A DNA stretch of 64,000 nucleotides from a virus: positions 1 through 64,000 of IMG/VR virus record IMGVR_UViG_3300037258_000282; one strand, 5' to 3'. The first letter of the stretch is position 1, and every line of letters begins with the position of its first letter. Positions 14,699 to 22,446 of the stretch are shown piece by piece. Made by a program: the position numbers and the translations under genes. The notes under the pieces were generated by a model, which had not been told where the DNA came from, did not search any database, and saw only the letters and a program-made list of their open reading frames with translations.

Positions 14699-14727
14699 TT
14701 GACAGATGCCAACTCACGTAATATAGT
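14699..14727 (+). promoter_or_regulatory. Promoter upstream of tRNA-Val
   Basis: TTGACA (14699-14704), 17-bp spacer, TATAGT (14722-14727), followed directly by GATAAATA at 14730-14737. Early and late signals may both serve the tRNA block 14748-15184. Confidence 0.65.
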
Positions 14728-14747
14728 GAGATAAATAGAAAGTTTCG

Positions 14748-14822
14748 GCCCGTCGCGCAGACTGGGATTGCAGGTGTTTTACACGCATCTTAAGTAGTGT
14801 TCGATTCACTAGACGGGTACCA
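14748..14822 (+). tRNA. tRNA-Val(TAC)
   Basis: Acceptor GCCCGTC/GACGGGT, A73, CCA. Stem GGTGT/GCATC, loop TTTACAC gives TAC. Confidence 0.85.
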
Positions 14823-14850
14823 AGTTTCCGCTAGCCGTGGCGGTTAGTAT

Positions 14851-14923
14851 TGCGCGGTGGACAAGTAGTTAAGTCGTTTGTCTCATAATCAAAAGATCGG
14901 GAGTGCAATTCTCTCCCGCGCAA
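14851..14923 (+). tRNA. tRNA with CAT anticodon (Met or Ile2)
   Basis: Acceptor TGCGCGG/CCGCGCA, A73, no CCA encoded. Loop CTCATAA gives CAT. T loop TGCAATT has G at position 55. With another CAT tRNA at 13206, one may be the AUA-reading lysidine tRNA-Ile. Confidence 0.7.
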
Positions 14924-14930
14924 CAAATAG

Positions 14931-15009
14931 CTGGGCGTAGGGGAGTCTGTCCGTCCCTGCCTCCCTTGGAAGGAGGAGACCGCTGGTTAAAATCCAGCCG
15001 CCCAGACCA
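14931..15009 (+). tRNA. tRNA-Pro(TGG)
   Basis: Acceptor CTGGGCG/CGCCCAG, A73, CCA. Stem CCTCC/GGAGG, loop CTTGGAA gives TGG. T loop TTAAAAT lacks C56. Confidence 0.8.
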
Positions 15010-15013
15010 ATAC

Positions 15014-15089
15014 GTTCTCGTAGTTCAACTGGATAGATCGCCGGCCTCCTAAGCTGGACGTGTGGGTTCGAGTCCCGCCGAGAACACCA
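15014..15089 (+). tRNA. tRNA-Arg(CCT)
   Basis: Acceptor GTTCTCG/CGAGAAC, A73, CCA. Stem CCGGC/GCTGG, loop CTCCTAA gives CCT. Confidence 0.9.
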
Positions 15090-15096
15090 CTGCATA

Positions 15097-15184
15097 GGGT
15101 ACCGGGACTGCATGGGGTGGTCGCCGTGGTCGCCTCACTTGCAATGAGGAGTTCAGCAGGGTCCGATTCCCTGGGTATCCACCA
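15097..15184 (+). tRNA. tRNA-Ala(TGC) with enlarged D region
   Basis: Acceptor GGGTACC/GGTATCC, A73, CCA. Stem CCTCA/TGAGG, loop CTTGCAA gives TGC. About 29 bases lie between acceptor and anticodon stem, some ten more than normal; an ACTGCAT repeat at 15089 and 15108 suggests a small duplication. Confidence 0.7.
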
Positions 15185-15201
15185 GATTACTGGAGTTTGA
15201 T

Positions 15202-15648
15202 ATGAGGAATTGCTGGGTATTCGACATAGACGGAACGGTCGCCAACGGCGATCACCGAAAGTACCTGCTCAGCACTCTGAGCGGACAGAGAAAGTGGGAC
15301 GAGTGGTATAAGCTGGCCTACCTCGATCTGCCGCACCGAGACATAATAGACTTTACTCACGTGGCAAAGATGATATCAATGCCGGTCATGATGTGTACCG
15401 GTCGGCAAGATGAATGCCGCGAGACTACGGTCAGATGGCTATACGATCATTACGTCATATACGACCGCCTGTACATGCGCACTACTGGAGATCATCGAGA
15501 CGACGCCGTCATCAAGCTAGAGTTGGTCAACCAGATGAAGAGTGATGGATTCAACCCCGTGCTCGCTTTTGAAGACCGAGATAGAGTCGTCAAGATGTGG
15601 AGGGACCTCGGAGTGCGGTGCCTTCAGGTCAACTACGGAGACTTCTAG
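15202..15648 (+). CDS. Pnkp-type 3'-phosphatase (HAD)
   Basis: A 148-residue HAD-family phosphatase. DIDGTVAN at residues 8-15 carries the catalytic Asp pair; CTGRQDECRETTVRWL at about 65-80, MRTTGDHRDDAVIK at about 98-111 and FEDRDRVVKMWRDLG at about 124-138 match the phosphatase domain of T4 polynucleotide kinase. The kinase domain is absent. The likely role is removal of 3' or cyclic phosphates from broken RNA, for instance cleaved tRNA, alongside the RNA ligase at 30569. Starts at ATG 15202 directly after a tRNA. Confidence 0.85.
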   Translation: MRNCWVFDIDGTVANGDHRKYLLSTLSGQRKWDEWYKLAYLDLPHRDIIDFTHVAKMISMPVMMCTGRQDECRETTVRWLYDHYVIYDRLYMRTTGDHRDDAVIKLELVNQMKSDGFNPVLAFEDRDRVVKMWRDLGVRCLQVNYGDF

Positions 15649-15843
15649 ATGAAACCCATAACTTGCTATACCGCGTGTCACCTCATTCAAGAGTCGCTCG
15701 ATCCAAATCCACTTATGATGACGAGATACATTCCAAGTAGATATGCCGACGTAGGTAGAGTCATAACGCTGGCGGATGACGCCGAAAACATCTGGACTGT
15801 TTCCGAAGTATTCGATACCGTATACTGTCACGAGGTGGATTGA
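15649..15843 (+). CDS. Small hypothetical protein
   Basis: A 64-residue protein that begins right after the phosphatase stop, in the same operon. It shares a layout with the next gene (RY...D/Y...V-I-x-L-x-D...W/Y-x-V...H-x-V), so the two are probably paralogues. Function unknown. Confidence 0.6.
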   Translation: MKPITCYTACHLIQESLDPNPLMMTRYIPSRYADVGRVITLADDAENIWTVSEVFDTVYCHEVD

Positions 15844-15845
15844 AG

Positions 15846-16040
15846 ATGGACGCATTCAGCGTTTATGTTCTCTGCACTCTCAAGCGAGAGGGTGACGTGT
15901 CCGGACACATCACTCACAGATACCTCAGTAGGTGGGACGCGGTTTACGGAAAGAAGATCATCTTAGAGTCTGATAACTCGGCTTCCTACGTCGTCATAGA
16001 CGTACACGAGCAGACCCATCAGCACAACGTTTATAAATAA
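15846..16040 (+). CDS. Small hypothetical protein, paralogue of neighbour
   Basis: A 64-residue protein. ATG 15846 is chosen over the upstream TTG that overlaps the previous stop. Similar in pattern to the 64-residue protein just before it. A TATAAATA motif (16032-16039) overlaps its stop and precedes the tRNA-Gln group. Confidence 0.6.
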   Translation: MDAFSVYVLCTLKREGDVSGHITHRYLSRWDAVYGKKIILESDNSASYVVIDVHEQTHQHNVYK

Positions 16041-16045
16041 AGTAT

Positions 16046-16121
16046 TCCTCGATCCTCTAATGGTAGGAGTCCAAGCGTTGAACTTGGGGAATGCGGGTTC
16101 GAGTCCTTGCTCGAGGAGCCA
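16046..16121 (+). tRNA. tRNA-Gln(TTG) with G33
   Basis: Acceptor TCCTCGA/TCGAGGA, G73, CCA. Stem CCAAG/CTTGG is perfect; loop CGTTGAA gives TTG but has G at position 33. The T stem has one bulged T. Confidence 0.7.
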
Positions 16122-16125
16122 TATA

Positions 16126-16202
16126 GCGCTGGTAGCCCAACTGGTAGAGGTGCCTGTCTTAGAAACAGGAGGTTGTGAGTTCGAATCTCACGCGGCGCAC
16201 CA
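16126..16202 (+). tRNA. tRNA(TAG), class I; decodes CUA Leu
   Basis: Acceptor GCGCTGG/GCGGCGC with one mismatch, A73, CCA. Stem CCTGT/ACAGG, loop CTTAGAA gives TAG. Bacterial tRNA-Leu has a long variable arm, but here the variable region is only AGGTT. Confidence 0.75.
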
Positions 16203-16276
16203 GTCCTTATAGTACAGTGGCAGTACAGATCCTTTGTACGTATCAGACTCCAGTTCGATTCTGGGTGAGGGCACCA
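16203..16276 (+). tRNA. tRNA-Thr(TGT)
   Basis: Acceptor GTCCTTA/TGAGGGC with wobble pairs, A73, CCA. Loop TTTGTAC gives TGT; one mismatch in the anticodon stem. It follows the preceding tRNA with no spacer. Confidence 0.8.
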
Positions 16277-16277
16277 A

Positions 16278-16351
16278 GTCGCGTTAGCTAAATGGCAGAG
16301 CAACCACCTCGTAAGTGGTAGACCGGAGTTCGATTCTCCGCCGCGGCACCA
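16278..16351 (+). tRNA. tRNA-Thr(CGT)
   Basis: Acceptor GTCGCGT/CCGCGGC, A73, CCA. Stem ACCAC/GTGGT, loop CTCGTAA gives CGT. Confidence 0.85.
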
Positions 16352-16352
16352 G

Positions 16353-16376
16353 GCCTACTTCGTAGGTCTTTTTTTA
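16353..16376 (+). terminator. Rho-independent terminator of the tRNA block
   Basis: GGCCTAC TTC GTAGGTC followed by seven T. It stands between the plus-strand tRNA block and the convergent minus-strand genes. Confidence 0.85.
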
Positions 16377-17021
16377 TTCCCGAAATACTGACACTACTCT
16401 CTCTACGAATGAGCTCACGTCTTTCTTGAAGACTTGAACTGGCTCATGATCGGCGCATATCAGGACTACGAACTGTCGCACGGGGATTTGATATAGGTGC
16501 GAGAACATCATGGAATAGCACGCAGACTGTAGAAAATATGACTCAATGCGTTCCTCATCCTTGAGTCTTAGAGACGTCTTAAAGTCCACTACGGTAGGCT
16601 CGCCGTCATAGTAACACACCAGGTCGGCGGTCCCCGCGCATCTTAAAAACTTGGAGTAGAGTGGAAGCTCTATTCCCAGTACCGAGCTGACGCGCTCCCT
16701 GAGGTGTCTGGCCGCGCCCTCGAAGGCGTAGAGGTGCACTGGGTTGGCAGACCCGATGTCTTTATTGCTCATGAATTTCTCGGCCAGCGAGTGCACGATG
16801 GTTCCCCTCGCGGCGGCCCTCTTCATTATCAGATCTGCCTGCTCGTTCCCGACTCTCTCGCGCCACGAGACTAGCCAGCTCTTGTCGAGCTTCTCTCCGA
16901 GAACAGTCGTCACAGACTTAAAGCGCATTCCAGATGGAAGGGCGTAGTAGCGCTTCCCGTCGACCTCCACTCTCTGAAGATCGACGGGAGTCACTAACTC
17001 GTGCTTAAAGTTTCCTAGCAA
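16374..17021 (-). CDS. PD-(D/E)XK exonuclease
   Basis: A 215-residue nuclease. The core is HSLAEKF (about residues 77-83), then AGTADLVCYY (about 128-137) and TVVDFKTS (about 143-150), i.e. the D...D-x-K motif, with a downstream Q-x-x-C/A-Y (QSACY) typical of RecB/Cas4-type and phage exonucleases. Probably processes DNA ends during recombination or host DNA degradation. A TTG start at 17021 overlaps the end of the PhoH gene. Confidence 0.75.
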   Translation of the reverse strand: MLGNFKHELVTPVDLQRVEVDGKRYYALPSGMRFKSVTTVLGEKLDKSWLVSWRERVGNEQADLIMKRAAARGTIVHSLAEKFMSNKDIGSANPVHLYAFEGAARHLRERVSSVLGIELPLYSKFLRCAGTADLVCYYDGEPTVVDFKTSLRLKDEERIESYFLQSACYSMMFSHLYQIPVRQFVVLICADHEPVQVFKKDVSSFVERVVSVFRE

Positions 17022-17764
17022 GTTATTCCCAGCTCATCCTTGGTGATAAGGTACTCGCGCACTAGGCCACTCCTCACTATATCGGCGTGAGTGAAGTCTA
17101 CGCACGTAAACGACTCGAGGTGCTCGACTATCTTCATAAAGTCTCTCAGTCCAGATCGGTCTCGCTGAGAGGTAAAGTCAGACTGATGGAAGTCTCCACA
17201 GAATATGATCCGACAGTTCTTGCCCACTCGCGTGATGATGGAGTCTAACTCGTGTAGTGTCAGATTCGCGATCTCGTCGACTATGACTATCGCGCCTGAG
17301 ATGGTGGTCCCTCTGACGAATGAAGTTGGTAGAAACTCAACTAAGTGCTTGGACTTTAGATACTCATAGGCGTCGCCGCGCCCGAATATCTCAGAGCATA
17401 TCGGATAGTACGGCGCCTCATACGACATCATCTTCTCTCTCGCGTTCCCCGGCATAAAGCCGATATCCCTCGTGGGTACGGCCGACCTGACTATCACTAG
17501 TTTTTTATACTCTGAATTTTTGTTGAGTATCTCATCTAGAGCTAGATATATCGATATGAAGGACTTACCAGTTCCGGCCGCGCCGTGAAGCATCAGGTTC
17601 TTTCCATCGCGGTAGGCGTCAAAAGTACGCCTCTGATTGTGAGTCAGAGGCGAGAAGTGTTTGAGCTCAAAGTTTATCTTCTGCTGAAGGGTAGTGGGAG
17701 TAGTTCCTTGCCTGGCAAGTTTTCTTCTCTCCTTTCTGGTAGGTACGTGAGACTCTTCTTTCAT
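17015..17764 (-). CDS. phoH: PhoH-like ATPase
   Basis: A 249-residue P-loop protein of the PhoH family: Walker A HGAAGTGKSF (about residues 63-72), Walker B IVIVDEIANL (about 151-160) and GDFHQSD further on. PhoH-like genes are widespread in phages; an RNA helicase or RNA-metabolism role is proposed but unproven. ATG 17764 follows AAGGAGAG; an in-frame GTG 12 codons earlier has no ribosome site. Confidence 0.85.
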   Translation of the reverse strand: MKEESHVPTRKERRKLARQGTTPTTLQQKINFELKHFSPLTHNQRRTFDAYRDGKNLMLHGAAGTGKSFISIYLALDEILNKNSEYKKLVIVRSAVPTRDIGFMPGNAREKMMSYEAPYYPICSEIFGRGDAYEYLKSKHLVEFLPTSFVRGTTISGAIVIVDEIANLTLHELDSIITRVGKNCRIIFCGDFHQSDFTSQRDRSGLRDFMKIVEHLESFTCVDFTHADIVRSGLVREYLITKDELGITC

Positions 17765-17824
17765 TCGCTCTCTCCTTCTCTTATCTTGAGGATTTGTCAC
17801 GAACTCATGATCGATCTCTGTGCC

Positions 17825-18064
17825 CTAGAAAGTCTCTACCGTGCTCCTTCTCAGTCCGCGAGAGTTAGCCTTCTTGATTCCCTTCAATAGGTCTCTGAAC
17901 CCCTGCTCTGGCTTCTTAGACACGCCTGACACGATGCCTGGAAATCCATATACGAGTTGAGTGATGCGTGGATTCTTCTCCATGAACTCGCCTCTCTCGG
18001 AGATGGACATCTCGAGAAGAAACTCATCGCCCGTTAGGACGTCGCGAAAGAGATACTCAGGCAT
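17825..18064 (-). CDS. FmdB-like phage protein
   Basis: A 79-residue protein. MPEYLFRDVLTGDEFLLEMSI, NPRITQLVY and KPEQGFRDLLKGIKK match the layout of small FmdB/regulatory-like proteins common in T4-like phages; the zinc-ribbon cysteines seen in bacterial FmdB are absent. Its ATG overlaps the stop of the upstream gene. Function unknown. Confidence 0.6.
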   Translation of the reverse strand: MPEYLFRDVLTGDEFLLEMSISERGEFMEKNPRITQLVYGFPGIVSGVSKKPEQGFRDLLKGIKKANSRGLRRSTVETF

Positions 18065-18491
18065 TCTGCGTCGGCTGAAAGAGTCCCGGGAGGGCGGCTA
18101 GAACGTGGTCCTTAGTTATTCCTCCGACGTGAAGCTTCTTACACTTGATCGCGCAGAGGAGGGCGGCGTCCTCTGGAGCCACGGCTTCCAGCATCTCGAT
18201 GAACATCGCCTCGCGCTTGATCTTGGGAATATTAGGATACATTCCCTCGATGAAGTAGCCGATCTTTCGAGCGTCGTGAATCAAGACGTTCTCTTGATCT
18301 GGAAGCTTCGACGGCGTATACGGTGGATCTTCCTCTGGAACCGCGAACTTGATCGATGGATCGAATGCGGCCTGTAGGACCACCCGAAGAACGTAGGAGT
18401 CGTTTGCCTTGAGGGCGTCGATCTTCTCCTGTGTCTTCTTCAGTCTACTAACTTTCTTCAAGAACTCTGCTACACCTATTCTAGTAGCCAT
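18057..18491 (-). CDS. Conserved T4-like phage protein (DUF6433 type)
   Basis: A 144-residue protein. The pattern of an N-terminal helix (FLKKVSRLKKTQEKIDALK), DPSIKF and a C-terminal half rich in helix is that of a conserved protein found next to RNase H in marine and rhizobial T4-like phages. ATG 18491 with AGAGGAG five bases before is preferred to the upstream ATG 18506. No biochemical role known. Confidence 0.6.
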   Translation of the reverse strand: MATRIGVAEFLKKVSRLKKTQEKIDALKANDSYVLRVVLQAAFDPSIKFAVPEEDPPYTPSKLPDQENVLIHDARKIGYFIEGMYPNIPKIKREAMFIEMLEAVAPEDAALLCAIKCKKLHVGGITKDHVLAALPGLFQPTQNA

Positions 18492-18502
18492 GTCAACTCC
18501 TC

Positions 18503-19384
18503 TCACTGACCTACGTAAAAATCATTCAGCCCCGCGAGGAGCTGGTTCAACTTAAACTTCAGTAGATAGCCGTGCATCCTGTTAGTTGGCTTGGATGCCT
18601 GCTCATGATACTGAGATATAACTGCCTCCGAGATAGCCGGTGGTATCTCTCTCAAGTCTATTATCTTTCGATTCCTATGATAGTTCCTTCGAACTAGCTC
18701 GGTGTATTTATCAGGATCGACCGCTAGCAGCTCTGATAATCTCTTCTGAGTCATCGCCTTCTGCTTCTGTCCGATCACTAAGCAGTTGTCTGGCGAGAGA
18801 ACGTTTGGAACGCCGTCTCCGGCATCTCCCCTCAGCACGTGCTCGTGCAGGTAGCTCGCTGGGTCTGGATGAGTGATGAATTTTTTCTTTATCGGATTGA
18901 ACTGCCTGACGTAGTCCATAACGTGCAGCTGTATGAAGTCCTTGTCGGATGAGAGTATGAGTATATCATCTGGCACTATCTGACCTGGACGAATCCTATA
19001 TTGGTGAGTCATGCACATAGTAGCTATGACGTCGTCGGCCTCGGCTGAAGCGACGGCTATGACTCTATATGGCGCGTATTCCTTGAGCTCATCGCGAATC
19101 AAGCCGAGAGACTTGAATATAGCGCTCCAGTCTAGTTCTGACGAGTCTCTGCTCTTCTTCCTGTTGGCCTTATAGTATGGAAAGTACTGCTTCCTCCACT
19201 GATTTGGAGAGTCGCAGCACACGATGAGCTCTCCGAACTCTCGCCCTAACTTAGCCTTATATGAGCGAATGCTGTTGAGAATCATATGTCTCAACATCGG
19301 CTCTTCTACCTGAGCATTAGTATGATTGCCAAGCTGCATCATCAGGTTGGCGATCATCACTTGAGTTAAATCTAGAAGTATCAT
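18503..19384 (-). CDS. rnh: RNase H, T4 type (5'-3' exonuclease)
   Basis: A 293-residue FEN-family nuclease. DLTQ at residues 5-8, FGELIVCCDSP around 50-60, the basic YKANRKKSRD region around 73-82, AEADDVIA (about 116-123), LSSDKDFIQL (about 143-152) and GDAGDGVPN (about 186-194) are the expected acidic and helical-arch motifs. Removes lagging-strand RNA primers. Length is close to T4 RNase H (305). Confidence 0.85.
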   Translation of the reverse strand: MILLDLTQVMIANLMMQLGNHTNAQVEEPMLRHMILNSIRSYKAKLGREFGELIVCCDSPNQWRKQYFPYYKANRKKSRDSSELDWSAIFKSLGLIRDELKEYAPYRVIAVASAEADDVIATMCMTHQYRIRPGQIVPDDILILSSDKDFIQLHVMDYVRQFNPIKKKFITHPDPASYLHEHVLRGDAGDGVPNVLSPDNCLVIGQKQKAMTQKRLSELLAVDPDKYTELVRRNYHRNRKIIDLREIPPAISEAVISQYHEQASKPTNRMHGYLLKFKLNQLLAGLNDFYVGQ

Positions 19385-19389
19385 GTCAT

Positions 19390-19797
19390 CTACTCATCTG
19401 ACTTATCTGACTTATCTTCTAAGAGATCGTCTATATTGAGAGACTTGGGCATGTCGTACATCATGTCAGGATCGTCGCTCTCAACAAACAGAGCGTCTGC
19501 TATCTTCTGCACCGGATGATATATCCCATAGTGCCTGAATAGAAGTGATCGAATAGACTCAGATATGAGAATGCTATCCTTGGGACCGGTACTCTCACTA
19601 AAGTTAAAGCCCGCGACGTAAAGCTGGCTGAACAGCATGGGAATCAGCGCTTCCATCACCGCGTGAACGTGATAGACTTTCATGGCCTCCACGCCATTAT
19701 CTATCTTCTCGGGAGTGAGAGGACCAGTCGCAGAATTCTTTATCTTTGAGAGCGTTATTACGTTGTTATTAGATCCAGTAGGTCCACTTTTAGTCAA
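19390..19797 (-). CDS. Hypothetical protein
   Basis: A 135-residue protein, unrecognised. The middle is helical (KVYHVHAVMEALIPMLFSQLYVAGFNF) and the last 15 residues are an acidic DDLLEDKSDKSDE tail. Its TTG start overlaps the stop of the HddA-like kinase, so it is translated with the sugar cassette, but the neighbour of RNase H may be coincidental. Confidence 0.6.
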   Translation of the reverse strand: MTKSGPTGSNNNVITLSKIKNSATGPLTPEKIDNGVEAMKVYHVHAVMEALIPMLFSQLYVAGFNFSESTGPKDSILISESIRSLLFRHYGIYHPVQKIADALFVESDDPDMMYDMPKSLNIDDLLEDKSDKSDE

Positions 19798-20788
19798 TTA
19801 ACACCACCGTACTTCCACTTTCAGTAAATTTAAAGTCATATACCCTACACTCAGGAAACTTGCCCAATAGCTCTGCCGCGAGTGCCTCTCTGTCTAAAGT
19901 ATAGAATAAGAAAAATCCGCCTCCCCCAGCTCCCACTAGCTTCCCTCCGATCGTCCCACTCACGCCCTTTGCGGTGGCGTATATTGAGTCAAAGTAACTT
20001 CCCGATATATCTGGAACAAACTTCTTCTTACTTTCCCACGACTCGTCGAATAGGTGTCCGATGGTATCAAATTCTTCGTGAAGCATGGCGTGCGCCGCGA
20101 CGTGAACTCGATCTCTGTTAGAGAGAGCCTCAGTAAATTTTCGCGGATCGTCGAAAGCGACAGACTGTTTCTGAAGTATGTCGTTGGCTGATCGCTCTTT
20201 TCCAGTATAGAGGAGGAGGAGGTTAGACTTAAGAACGTATAGTGAGGGCTTCGAGATACCCGAGTTTTCTCGGACTACCCTACCATCTCCCTTGAGAAAC
20301 CTAAGGTAGTTGATACCACCAAATGACGCGGCGTACTGATCCTGCTTTCCCACCGGGTAGCCGCACATCTCCATCTCGACGTGACACGCTAGGTCTGCCA
20401 GCATGACTTTGGAAGCAGACTCCATGCCCCACATCATGTAGCACATGGCGTTGATGAGTCCCACGGTAAAGCTAGACGAAGATCCGAGCCCAGAACCTCT
20501 CGCCATTATATCCGAGATCGACGAGATTGTCAATTCTTTCTTCACGCCGAAGTGGCGGAGAGTCTCTCGAGTTATCGAGTGCTTCATGTCATCTATGACT
20601 GAGACTTCTTGAATGTCGTCGACCAGCATAGTCTTTATTCCAGTATGCTTAGTCTCATGAACGAAAGTATAGATGTACTTGTCGATAGTTATGGATAAGG
20701 CAGCTCCCTCCTCACGGGAATAGAATGCCGGTAGATCGGTTCCGCCGCAGAATAGAGCCAGCCTAAGTGGAGTCTTAGTCACTATCAC
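19790..20788 (-). CDS. hddA: GHMP kinase, heptose-7-phosphate kinase type
   Basis: A 332-residue GHMP-family sugar kinase. PLRLALFCGGTDLPAF at residues 7-22, the ATP loop MARGSGLGSSSSF at about 93-105 and KLVGAGGGGFFLF near residue 280 match D-glycero-D-manno-heptose 7-phosphate kinase (HddA). It would phosphorylate a heptose 7-phosphate at C1. Last enzyme of a seven-gene overlapping operon; its GTG start overlaps the preceding stop (GTGA). Confidence 0.8.
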   Translation of the reverse strand: MIVTKTPLRLALFCGGTDLPAFYSREEGAALSITIDKYIYTFVHETKHTGIKTMLVDDIQEVSVIDDMKHSITRETLRHFGVKKELTISSISDIMARGSGLGSSSSFTVGLINAMCYMMWGMESASKVMLADLACHVEMEMCGYPVGKQDQYAASFGGINYLRFLKGDGRVVRENSGISKPSLYVLKSNLLLLYTGKERSANDILQKQSVAFDDPRKFTEALSNRDRVHVAAHAMLHEEFDTIGHLFDESWESKKKFVPDISGSYFDSIYATAKGVSGTIGGKLVGAGGGGFFLFYTLDREALAAELLGKFPECRVYDFKFTESGSTVVLID

Positions 20789-22446
20789 GATATTCTTCCC
20801 GTGGCGGTGTCGAGAAACATAGTTTGATTCTGGGGAATCTTTCTACTATTCAAGCTGGGGTACTGCTTGATGAGCTCGAGAAGCATCGCCGACCACCTGA
20901 AGTGCGCTTGACTTGGGGAATACCTCCTGTCTGCATACTCCTTCACGAACTGAAGCTTCTCGGCGGTTGGCTTCGGCCAGTACTTAAGGGCTCTCTCGGC
21001 GATGTAGAGTCTAAAGGAAAACAACTCAGCGTGTCTGTTGAGATCTGCCGACCCATCGTACATGAAGTTCATTCCTCCGGACGTATCGATAAGTCCACCG
21101 AAGTTTGGATGCACGGAGATCATCCCAGCTGACATAGCCTCGATCATAGATCGGCACGCCGTCTCTGGCCACACGCAGGGATAGGTGTGGATGTGGTAGT
21201 TCAGAAGCCTCTCTCGCATCTCATCGTACGGCGTGTACCCATAGTAGGTGCACTGTGGGTGGGCTCTTATCTGGTCAAATAGCTGCTTAAACGGTTCGTC
21301 CCTGACGCCCCACCCATACATCTCGAAGGAGGAGTGAACGTGAAGATGCAGAGTAGGGTCTCTCTCGGCGTGCGCCGCGAAGACTGGAAAAAGTATATTC
21401 AGGCCCCTATGCGGAGTCGAGAAGTACGCCAGGTCTAGCCTGTCTTTAGCGCGAGCCACCTTAGCTGGAATATCGACTGAGATCGGGTGGATTCCGTTCT
21501 CTATCACTACGCACTGCTCTGTATAGGGAATACCGAGTTCAACCTGAAACCTCTGGTACTGCCAGTTAGAGATAAACACTATCTTGTGAAATCTCTTCCT
21601 AAAATCGGGATCCTTGAGCTTCACGCACTCAGGATCAGAGGGCATGTCGTGCACGGTCAGTATGCGGATCTTATCTTCTTTAAGTTCCCGTATCCTCGTG
21701 GGAATGATCTGAACGTGCTCGAGAAGTTCTCTGGGTATCCCACCGCTGTAGAGGAACCGCATGAAGAGCTCAGTCCCGCCGTTAGAATTAACGTTAGTCT
21801 CGTTAGTCTCCATTAGGTCTACGCAGGTAGTCGTGAGTTGAACTCTCTCAGTTCCAGCCTCGTCGCATACTATGAAGGCGGCCTTATGCTCTTGAAAGTC
21901 ACCCATCCCAGCGATGTCTCGTAGGTCTCCATAGTGCCTTCCGACGCACTGAGCTTTTAACCCTGCGGCCTCGAGAAACTCATTGAACGCCTTAAACTCA
22001 CCTTCCTCCCAGCCCTCATATCCCATGATCTCGTCGAATATGAGTAGAGTTCCAGGGCGTATCATCGGACCGCAGTGCTTGAATATGGTCTTAGCCGACG
22101 AGTATAGGTCTGAGTCTATGTGAATGAGGGCCGCAGTCTCTCCGGCATGATCTTGAATGAACTTAGGAAGAGTATCCTCAAACCATCCCACGTGAAGCTC
22201 TACGTTCTCTGGTAGGTCGGTCGGGATATCGCACGCGAAGGCTCCCTTCTCGTGAAAGGACCAGCTCTCGGGAATGCCTTGAAATGAGTCAAACCCGTGT
22301 ACGATCCTGCTCTTGTCATAGAGAGCGAGGGCCTTGATGGTATCGCCTGTGGCCACTCCGAACTCTAGTATGAGTCCGTTCTTGTGTAGATATCGCTTAT
22401 ACGCTCCAAAGAATACCGAGGGAGCCTCCTCAATATCACTTATCAT
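20785..22446 (-). CDS. Methyltransferase-glycosyltransferase fusion
   Basis: A 553-residue two-domain protein. Residues about 1-200 are a class I methyltransferase of the TylF/MycF sugar O-methylase type: LEFGVATGDT, HGFDSFQGIP, and IHIDSDLYSS for the metal/SAM site. Residues about 205-553 are a GT-B glycosyltransferase: NSNGGTELF, FISNWQYQRF, YFSTPHRGLN, and the donor-site ETACRSMIEAMSAG near the end. It may methylate and transfer the sugar made by the neighbours. ATG 22446 is chosen over a TTG four codons upstream. Confidence 0.8.
   Translation of the reverse strand: MISDIEEAPSVFFGAYKRYLHKNGLILEFGVATGDTIKALALYDKSRIVHGFDSFQGIPESWSFHEKGAFACDIPTDLPENVELHVGWFEDTLPKFIQDHAGETAALIHIDSDLYSSAKTIFKHCGPMIRPGTLLIFDEIMGYEGWEEGEFKAFNEFLEAAGLKAQCVGRHYGDLRDIAGMGDFQEHKAAFIVCDEAGTERVQLTTTCVDLMETNETNVNSNGGTELFMRFLYSGGIPRELLEHVQIIPTRIRELKEDKIRILTVHDMPSDPECVKLKDPDFRKRFHKIVFISNWQYQRFQVELGIPYTEQCVVIENGIHPISVDIPAKVARAKDRLDLAYFSTPHRGLNILFPVFAAHAERDPTLHLHVHSSFEMYGWGVRDEPFKQLFDQIRAHPQCTYYGYTPYDEMRERLLNYHIHTYPCVWPETACRSMIEAMSAGMISVHPNFGGLIDTSGGMNFMYDGSADLNRHAELFSFRLYIAERALKYWPKPTAEKLQFVKEYADRRYSPSQAHFRWSAMLLELIKQYPSLNSRKIPQNQTMFLDTATGRIS

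Noticed and set aside
11135-16303. Apparent genes over the tRNA region on both strands
   Set aside because: They consist of tRNA sequence read as protein (recurrent ESNP, RDSNPH-type strings from T arms).
18486-18491. TTGACA at the start of the DUF6433-type gene as a promoter
   Set aside because: No -10 box at 16-18 bases; the string is part of the ribosome site and start region.
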